From contig AKXM01000004.1 in the NCBI GenBank assembly GCA_000277545.1, positions 310,001 to 374,000 of the forward strand: a stretch of DNA of 64,000 nt, in the 5' to 3' direction. Below are positions 58,336 to 64,000 of this stretch, piece by piece. Within the stretch, counting starts at the first letter, position 1; every line of letters starts with the position of its first letter. Made by a program: the position numbers and the translations under genes. The stretch comes from Enterobacter sp. Ag1. Lineage in GTDB: Bacteria; Pseudomonadota; Gammaproteobacteria; Enterobacterales; Enterobacteriaceae. The notes beneath the pieces are model-generated. The model searched no databases and was not told where the DNA came from. It saw only the letters and a list, made by a program, of their open reading frames with translations.

Positions 58336-59349
58336 ATGAGTACTATTGAAACCTCTCCGGTGGCCGCTCCACTGAACAAATCTGAGGTCCTGCTGGACGT
58401 TAAAGACCTGCGTGTGACCTTTGGCACACCCGACGGCGACGTCACGGCAGTAAACGACCTCAACTTTAGCCTGCGTGCCGGTGAAACCCTTGGCATTGTC
58501 GGTGAGTCCGGCTCGGGCAAATCCCAAACGGCCTTCGCGCTGATGGGCCTGCTGGCGGCCAATGGTCGTATCGGCGGCTCTGCAAAATTCAACGGCAAAG
58601 AGATCCTGAACCTGCCGGAGTCGCAGCTTAACCGCCTGCGCGCCGAGCAAATCTCGATGATTTTCCAGGATCCGATGACCTCGCTGAACCCGTACATGCG
58701 TGTGGGCGATCAGCTGATGGAAGTGCTGATGCTGCACAAAAAACTCGGTAAGGCGGAAGCGTTTGAAGAGTCTGTGCGGATGCTGGATGCGGTAAAAATG
58801 CCTGAAGCGCGGAAGCGTATGCGCATGTTCCCGCACGAGTTCTCCGGCGGGATGCGCCAGCGCGTGATGATTGCCATGGCGCTGCTGTGTCGGCCAAAAC
58901 TGCTGATTGCTGACGAACCGACTACCGCACTGGACGTTACCGTTCAGGCGCAGATCATGACGCTGCTGAACGAGCTGAAGCGTGAGTTCAACACGGCGAT
59001 CATCATGATCACCCACGACCTGGGCGTTGTGGCCGGGATCTGCGACAAAGTGCTGGTGATGTACGCCGGGCGTACGATGGAATACGGCAACGCGCGCGAC
59101 GTCTTCTACAAGCCGGTACACCCTTACTCCATTGGCCTGTTGAACGCGGTGCCGCGTCTGGATGCGGAAGGTGAATCTCTGCTGACCATTCCAGGCAACC
59201 CGCCGAACCTGCTGCGCCTGCCGCAGGAGTGCCCGTTCCAGCCTCGCTGCCAGTTTGCGATGGAAGCGTGTAATAGTGCTCCGCCACTGGAGCAGTTTGG
59301 TGATGGCCGCCTGCGTGCCTGCTTTAGACCGGTGGAGGAATTAGCATGA
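58336..59349 (+). CDS. oppD: oligopeptide ABC transporter ATPase OppD
   Basis: ATPase of 337 residues. Walker A GESGSGKSQT near residue 56-65, signature SGGMRQRVMIAMAL, Walker B LLIADEPTTALD, and the C-terminal oligopeptide-permease extension with the Cys-rich CPFQPRCQFAMEACN that can hold an iron-sulfur cluster. Its stop overlaps oppF by four bases (ATGA). Confidence 0.98.
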   Translation: MSTIETSPVAAPLNKSEVLLDVKDLRVTFGTPDGDVTAVNDLNFSLRAGETLGIVGESGSGKSQTAFALMGLLAANGRIGGSAKFNGKEILNLPESQLNRLRAEQISMIFQDPMTSLNPYMRVGDQLMEVLMLHKKLGKAEAFEESVRMLDAVKMPEARKRMRMFPHEFSGGMRQRVMIAMALLCRPKLLIADEPTTALDVTVQAQIMTLLNELKREFNTAIIMITHDLGVVAGICDKVLVMYAGRTMEYGNARDVFYKPVHPYSIGLLNAVPRLDAEGESLLTIPGNPPNLLRLPQECPFQPRCQFAMEACNSAPPLEQFGDGRLRACFRPVEELA

Positions 59350-60350
59350 GCACCGTTGCAGAAGAGAGAAAAGTTCTGTTAGAAATCGCTGACCTGAAGG
59401 TGCATTTTGACATCAAAGATGGCAAACAGTGGTTCTGGCAGCCTTCCAAAACCCTGAAAGCCGTGGATGGCGTGACGCTGCGCCTGTACGAAGGGGAAAC
59501 CCTCGGCGTGGTGGGCGAGTCCGGCTGCGGTAAATCGACCTTTGCCCGCGCCATCATTGGCCTGGTGAAAGCGACCGATGGCCGAGTAGCGTGGCTGGGG
59601 AAAGATCTTCTGGGCATGAAACAGGAAGAGTGGCGCGATGTGCGCAGCGATATTCAGATGATTTTCCAGGATCCTCTGGCATCGCTGAACCCGCGTATGA
59701 ACATCGGCGATATCATCGCCGAGCCGCTGCTGACCTATCATCCAAAAATGCCTAAGCAGGAAGTTCGCGACCGCGTGAAGGCGATGATGATGAAGGTCGG
59801 CCTGCTGCCAAACCTGGTCAACCGCTACCCGCATGAGTTCTCCGGCGGCCAGTGCCAGCGTATCGGTATCGCACGCGCGCTGATTCTTGAGCCAAAACTC
59901 ATCATCTGTGATGAGCCGGTCTCCGCGCTGGACGTGTCCATTCAGGCGCAGGTGGTTAACCTGCTACAGAAACTGCAGCGCGAAATGGGGCTGTCGTTAA
60001 TCTTCATCGCCCACGATCTCGCGGTGGTGAAGCACATCTCCGATCGCGTGCTGGTCATGTATCTGGGCCATGCAGTGGAGCTGGGCACCTACGATGAGGT
60101 GTACCACAATCCTCTGCACCCTTATACCAAAGCGCTGATGTCGGCGGTGCCGATCCCCGATCCGGATCTGGAGAAGAACAAAACTATCCAGCTGCTGGAA
60201 GGGGAGCTGCCGTCGCCCATCAATCCGCCATCAGGCTGCGTGTTCCGCACCCGCTGCCCGATTGCCGGCCCGGAATGCGCCAAAACGCGTCCGGTGCTGG
60301 AAGGCAGTTTCCGCCATGCGGTTTCCTGTCTGAAGGTTGACCCGCTATAA
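59346..60350 (+). CDS. oppF: oligopeptide ABC transporter ATPase OppF
   Basis: ATPase of 334 residues. Walker A GESGCGKSTF, signature SGGQCQRIGIARAL, Walker B LIICDEPVSALD, and the C-terminal GCVFRTRCPIAGPEC extension. Forms the heterodimeric engine with OppD. Last gene of the opp operon; a terminator follows at once. Confidence 0.98.
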   Translation: MSTVAEERKVLLEIADLKVHFDIKDGKQWFWQPSKTLKAVDGVTLRLYEGETLGVVGESGCGKSTFARAIIGLVKATDGRVAWLGKDLLGMKQEEWRDVRSDIQMIFQDPLASLNPRMNIGDIIAEPLLTYHPKMPKQEVRDRVKAMMMKVGLLPNLVNRYPHEFSGGQCQRIGIARALILEPKLIICDEPVSALDVSIQAQVVNLLQKLQREMGLSLIFIAHDLAVVKHISDRVLVMYLGHAVELGTYDEVYHNPLHPYTKALMSAVPIPDPDLEKNKTIQLLEGELPSPINPPSGCVFRTRCPIAGPECAKTRPVLEGSFRHAVSCLKVDPL

Positions 60351-60359
60351 TCTCGCCTG

Positions 60360-60391
60360 GGGCCAGCACCGCGCTGGCCCTTTCTTTTTGC
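60360..60391 (+). terminator. Rho-independent terminator of oppABCDF
   Basis: GGGCCAGC / GCTGGCCC stem with an ACCGC loop, then TTTCTTTTT. Confidence 0.9.
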
Positions 60392-60401
60392 GAGGATCAC
60401 C

Positions 60402-61247
60402 GTGCCAGGCAACATTTCATCACTTCGTGCGCTGCTTTACCGCTTTCTGTTCGATCAAAATACCCGCTCAGGGCGCCGGTTCGAGGCGTTTTGCGGCCTG
60501 CTGGCGCTGCTCAGCGTGGCCGTTGTTTTTACCGAATCCAGCGTCGGGAGCGATCCCCGGCTAACCTACGGCGAATGGCAGCTGTTTATCTGGCTGGAAA
60601 TCATCTTCACGCTGCTGTTCACCTGTGAATATCTGCTGCGAGTGCTAACGTGGCCGCAGCCCATCCGCTACGTGTTTAGCTTCTGGGGCATTATTGACCT
60701 GGCGACCATGCTGCCGCTGTATGTCCTGTGGCTTTGGCCTGAGTTTGCTATTCACTACTATTTTGCCTGGCGGGCAATGCGCGCCATTCGCGTGCTGCGT
60801 ATCCTCAAACTTCTGCGCTACATGCCCGCGCTTAAAAGTCTGTGGCGCAGCCTGATTAACGCCAGCAATCAGCTGATCCTGTTCTATTCGTTTATTGCCA
60901 TCGTAATGGTCGCGGCGGGAGCGCTGATGTACGGCATAGAAGGGAAGGCCAACGGCTTTACCAGCCTTGGCGTAGCGGTTTACTGGGCGGTTGTAACTGT
61001 CACCACTGTCGGCTATGGCGACATTGTGCCGCATACTGCGCTGGGGCGTTTCGTGGCCTCGCTGCTGATCCTGATTGGTTATTCGGTGATAGCCATCCCC
61101 ACCGGGATTTTAACGGCGCAAATGTCGCAGGATATGCAAAGAAGGCGGTCAGTAAGGGAATGTACGCGCTGTCATCAGCAGGATCATGCCAGCAACGCGC
61201 ATTACTGCAAAACCTGCGGGGAGCATCTCCCGCCCAATGAGAAGTAG
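60402..61247 (+). CDS. voltage-gated (KvAP-like) potassium channel with zinc-ribbon tail
   Basis: Ion channel of 281 residues from a GTG at 60402 (GAGGATCACC upstream). Four helices form the voltage sensor; the fourth has regularly spaced arginines (RAMRAIRVLRILKLLRY, about 126-142). The pore follows with the selectivity filter TVTTVGYGD and the inner helix LLILIGYSVIAIPTGI. After the pore comes a short cytoplasmic tail with CTRC...CKTCG, a two-CxxC zinc ribbon, and no RCK domain. It is therefore not the E. coli Kch (which has six helices and RCK) and lies at a place empty in E. coli, 50 bases after oppF. Confidence 0.9.
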   Translation: MPGNISSLRALLYRFLFDQNTRSGRRFEAFCGLLALLSVAVVFTESSVGSDPRLTYGEWQLFIWLEIIFTLLFTCEYLLRVLTWPQPIRYVFSFWGIIDLATMLPLYVLWLWPEFAIHYYFAWRAMRAIRVLRILKLLRYMPALKSLWRSLINASNQLILFYSFIAIVMVAAGALMYGIEGKANGFTSLGVAVYWAVVTVTTVGYGDIVPHTALGRFVASLLILIGYSVIAIPTGILTAQMSQDMQRRRSVRECTRCHQQDHASNAHYCKTCGEHLPPNEK

Positions 61248-61252
61248 TCACA

Positions 61253-61272
61253 GCGCGGCCTGAGGGCCGCGC
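61253..61272. terminator. hairpin between the channel gene and yciU
   Basis: GCGCGGCC / GGCCGCGC, 8 bp with a TGAG loop, between convergent genes and without a T tract. Probably a transcript-end hairpin for both. Confidence 0.5.
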
Positions 61273-61280
61273 AGGGAGGA

Positions 61281-61622
<342 letters not shown>

Positions 61623-61647
61623 TTATCGAGTGCTGATGCGCCACGTT

Positions 61648-63108
61648 TTACAGCAACGGACTAAAGAAGTAAAACAGTCGCTCGGTCATTCGCTGCCAGA
61701 GCGGGCGTTTTAACCATAAATGCGCGTCCAGCAGCCGCGAGCGTGAGATATAGTCGTCCTGCACCGCAGCTAAATCACCGGCAAAACCTTCATCATCGAT
61801 GACCAGCGTAATCTCAAAATTCAGCCACAGGCTGCGCATGTCCAGGTTAACCGTGCCGACCAGGCTGAGTTGCCCATCGACCAGCACGCTTTTGGTGTGC
61901 AGCAGCCCGCCTTCAAACTGGTAAATTTTCACGCCAGCGGCAAGCAGTTCAGTGAAGAACGCGCGGCTTGCCCAGCCCACCAGTAAAGAATCGTTTTTAC
62001 GCGGCACGATGATACTCACGTCCACGCCGCGCTGCGCTGCCGTGCAAATGGCGTGGAGCAAATCATCGCTCGGTACGAAGTAGGGGGTCGTCATGATCAG
62101 GTATTCACGTGCGGCATAAACGGAGGTCAGCAACGCCTGATGAATCAGATCTTCCGGGAACCCTGGCCCTGAAGCGATAGTATGAATGGTGTGGCCGCTG
62201 GCCTCTTCGAACGGCATGATATTCTCATCCGGCGGCGGCGGAAGAATACGTTTCCCGGTCTCTATCTCCCAGTCGCAGGAGTATACGATGCCCATTGCGG
62301 TGGCGACCGGGCCTTCCATACGCGCCATCAAATCGACCCACTGACCCACATTCGCATCCTGCTTGAAGAAACGGGGGTCAACCATGTTCATGCTACCGGT
62401 ATAGGCAATATAGTTATCGATCATCACCATCTTACGGTGCTGGCGCAGGTCCATTCGACGCAGGAAAACACGCATCAGGTTAACCTTCAGTGCTTCGACT
62501 ACTTCGATGCCCGCGTTACGCATCATATTGGCCCACGGGCTGCGGAAGAAGGCGACGCTACCCGCGGAGTCGAGCATCAAACGGCAATGAATGCCGCGTC
62601 GCGCTGCCGCCATCAATGATTCTGCCACCTGGTCGGCCATGCCGCCGGGTTGCCAGATATAAAACACCATCTCGATGTTATGGCGTGCCAGTTGGATATC
62701 GCGGATCAGCGCCTGCATGGTGTCATCCGAACTGGTTAGCAGCTGGAGCTGATTGCCCTTCACGCCGGCAATCCCCTGGCGGCGCTCGCAAAGCTGGAAC
62801 AGCGAGCTGGCAACCTCGCTGGTTTCTGAGGCAAAAATATGCTTACAGTTTTTCAGCTCTTTAAGCCACTTAGCGGTAGAAGGCCACATGGCGCGCGCGC
62901 GCTCTGCCCGGCGTTTACCGAGATGCAGTTCTCCCACGGAGAGATAGGCAATAATCCCGACCAGCGGCAGAATATAGATGATCAATAGCCAGGCCATTGC
63001 CGAAGGGACGGCGCGGCGTTTCATCAATATACGCAGCGTAACGCCGGCGATAAGCAGCCAGTAGCCGAGAATGACCAGCCAGCTCACCACGGTATAGAAG
63101 GTTGTCAT
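61648..63108 (-). CDS. clsA: cardiolipin synthase A
   Basis: Makes cardiolipin from two phosphatidylglycerols at the inner membrane. Of standard length at 486 residues. Two N-terminal membrane helices ([39 protein letters not shown]) and two phospholipase D HKD motifs ([36 protein letters not shown]) are seen. Divergent from yciY; probably co-transcribed with yciU. Confidence 0.98.
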   Translation of the reverse strand: MTTFYTVVSWLVILGYWLLIAGVTLRILMKRRAVPSAMAWLLIIYILPLVGIIAYLSVGELHLGKRRAERARAMWPSTAKWLKELKNCKHIFASETSEVASSLFQLCERRQGIAGVKGNQLQLLTSSDDTMQALIRDIQLARHNIEMVFYIWQPGGMADQVAESLMAAARRGIHCRLMLDSAGSVAFFRSPWANMMRNAGIEVVEALKVNLMRVFLRRMDLRQHRKMVMIDNYIAYTGSMNMVDPRFFKQDANVGQWVDLMARMEGPVATAMGIVYSCDWEIETGKRILPPPPDENIMPFEEASGHTIHTIASGPGFPEDLIHQALLTSVYAAREYLIMTTPYFVPSDDLLHAICTAAQRGVDVSIIVPRKNDSLLVGWASRAFFTELLAAGVKIYQFEGGLLHTKSVLVDGQLSLVGTVNLDMRSLWLNFEITLVIDDEGFAGDLAAVQDDYISRSRLLDAHLWLKRPLWQRMTERLFYFFSPLL

Positions 63109-63254
63109 GCCTTAAAAATCCTTTTGAAACCGAAGAGTTGAGAGTGTACGCAGAACTTTCACTGCTTAACACTAAAAGTATACGCAAAACGGATGGTTTG
63201 CCCGGCAGAAGGTTCTATAATGGCGCGTCTTTTTTAGGAAATTGAGTCGTAGAC

Positions 63255-63434
63255 ATGAGACGTAGCAGAACGGAAGTTGGGCGTTGGCGTATGCAGCGTC
63301 AAACGCAGAAGCGCAGGGCGCGTTGGCTGGAAAGCCAGTCACGGCGCAATATGCGCATTCATGCTATTCGTAAGTGCCTGGTTAACCAGCAGCGTAATTC
63401 ATTGCTGTTTGCCATCCACGATCGCTGGGCATAA
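63255..63434 (+). CDS. yciY: small basic protein YciY
   Basis: 59 codons, ATG at 63255 to TAA at 63434. Highly basic, with the conserved pattern MRRSRTEVGRWRMQRQ...RARWLESQSRRNMRIHAIRKC...QQRNSLLFAI, clearly the E. coli YciY (57 residues). It begins with the same RSRTEVGRWRM core and lies at the same place beside clsA. Function unknown. The tail DRWA differs from E. coli. Confidence 0.9.
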   Translation: MRRSRTEVGRWRMQRQTQKRRARWLESQSRRNMRIHAIRKCLVNQQRNSLLFAIHDRWA

Positions 63435-63439
63435 GATCC

Positions 63440-63459
63440 GGGCACCGCGTGCGGTGCCC
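63440..63459 (+). terminator. strong hairpin after yciY
   Basis: GGGCACCGC / GCGGTGCCC, 9 perfect base pairs around GT, 5 bases after the stop. No T tract, so probably a transcript-end or Rho-stop hairpin. Confidence 0.55.
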
Positions 63460-63534
63460 ATTAAATCCATTAGGAAATAAACCTTCCCTTTACCCTGAAT
63501 TTATATTTCCAAAGGGCGGAAGTTTGTTTTTAAA

Positions 63535-63548
63535 ATGATCGCGATCAT
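63535..63548 (+). promoter_or_regulatory. perfect palindrome upstream of the terminal sensor gene
   Basis: ATGATCGCGATCAT (14 bases) inside the broader near-dyad AAAATGATCGCGATCATCATTTT, about 50 bases ahead of a TTGACA at 63594-63599. It looks like an operator of a dimeric regulator that I cannot name. Confidence 0.45.
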
Positions 63549-63613
63549 CATTTTAATTAAAATGGACGGCATAATTCACGGAATTTTCTTACCTTGACAG
63601 GGTGCCGCAATAA

Positions 63614-64000
63614 GTGATTAGCGATTTAATTAAAAAGGATTTTTCTTATACCAGGAGAATAAATTTTCTGTTTGTCATTATTCTTGCCGTGCTGGTGATG
63701 TTTAGCTCGGTGCTGGCCTGGATAAACTATAATCATCAAAAAAACACGTTGGATGATGAAAACGAAGGTTTTGTTCATAATATTGCGATGTTCTATATCG
63801 AGCAGCTGCTGAAAACTTTAGAGAATGCATTGTGGCAAAGCGCTACCCTATTAAATAATAAAAACGTTGATACTCTGGTTAATGCTGAAAATGAAGTTTT
63901 GGAGAAACAGCTCACAACATCTATTGCGGTGTTGCCAGCTGTTTCAGGTTATATCATTGCCACACGTGATGGAAAGTATAATAGCATACCAAATTCCTAT
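63614..64000 (+). CDS. N-terminal part of a membrane-bound sensor protein (cut by window end)
   Basis: Open from a GTG at 63614 (preceded directly by an in-frame TAA) to the last base: 129 codons. It reads MISDLIKKDFSYTRRINF, then a membrane helix (LFVIILAVLVMFSSVLAW), then a periplasmic-type domain (FVHNIAMFYIEQLLKTLENALWQSATLL, ending SGYIIATRDGKYNS). This is the start of a sensor of the diguanylate cyclase/phosphodiesterase or histidine-kinase kind, with the output domain outside the window. Distinctly more AT-rich than its neighbours. The ribosome binding site is weak, so the start is uncertain. Confidence 0.65.
   Translation, partial: MISDLIKKDFSYTRRINFLFVIILAVLVMFSSVLAWINYNHQKNTLDDENEGFVHNIAMFYIEQLLKTLENALWQSATLLNNKNVDTLVNAENEVLEKQLTTSIAVLPAVSGYIIATRDGKYNSIPNSY

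Overview
The window is chromosomal DNA of a member of the Enterobacteriaceae. Almost every core gene is a close relative of its E. coli K-12 counterpart. The order ychF-pth-ychH-dauA-prs-ispE-lolB-hemA-prfA-prmC-sirB2-sirB1-kdsA-chaA/chaC-ychN-ychO-narLX-narK-narGHJI-tyr tRNA-purU-ychJ-rssA-rssB-galU-hns-tdk-adhE-ychE-oppABCDF-yciU-clsA-yciY is the E. coli 27-28 minute region. The accessory genes (a second fluoride-type enolase cassette, a 446-residue Ugd after galU, a TipAS-type MerR gene) point to an Enterobacter/Cedecea-like genus rather than Escherichia, but the sequence alone does not fix the genus.

Layout. 1-3600: the end of an unidentified protein, a beta carbonic anhydrase, a small exported DUF6515-like protein and an NCS1 purine/cytosine permease. 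3650-6030: ychF, pth and ychH. 6080-9160: an accessory block not found between ychH and dauA in E. coli, holding a MerR-TipAS regulator with a textbook 19-bp-spacer promoter, a LysR regulator, an atypical SDR protein and a tautomerase. 9168-19041: dauA, prs, ispE and lolB on the minus strand, then the hemA-prfA-prmC-sirB2-sirB1-kdsA run on the plus strand. 19200-25900: chaA, chaC (chaB is missing), a DUF1883-like protein, a chemoreceptor, ychN and ychO. 25897-37043: the nitrate respiration block, with NarXL sensing nitrate, NarK moving nitrate/nitrite and NarGHJI reducing nitrate. Perfect FNR boxes and consensus NarL heptamers lie ahead of narK and narG.

37100-41200 is the most interesting part: an accessory insert between narI and the tRNA-Tyr genes. 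It begins with an intact arsR and a deletion-scarred arsB/arsC remnant. Then comes a fluoride (crcB) riboswitch followed by a family II pyrophosphatase, a universal stress protein, a second enolase and the CrcB/Fluc fluoride channel. Read together this is a fluoride-resistance operon: export of fluoride plus spare copies of fluoride-sensitive enzymes. Next to it are two tRNA-Tyr genes behind a stringent-type promoter, followed by a tRNA-derived repeat like the rtT units of E. coli tyrT.

41747-64000 is mostly core: purU, ychJ, rssA/rssB (RpoS turnover), galU with an extra ugd, hns, tdk, adhE, ychE and the oligopeptide permease oppABCDF. A KvAP-like potassium channel with a C-terminal zinc ribbon sits between oppF and yciU, followed by clsA, yciY and the first 129 codons of an AT-rich membrane sensor protein cut by the window end.
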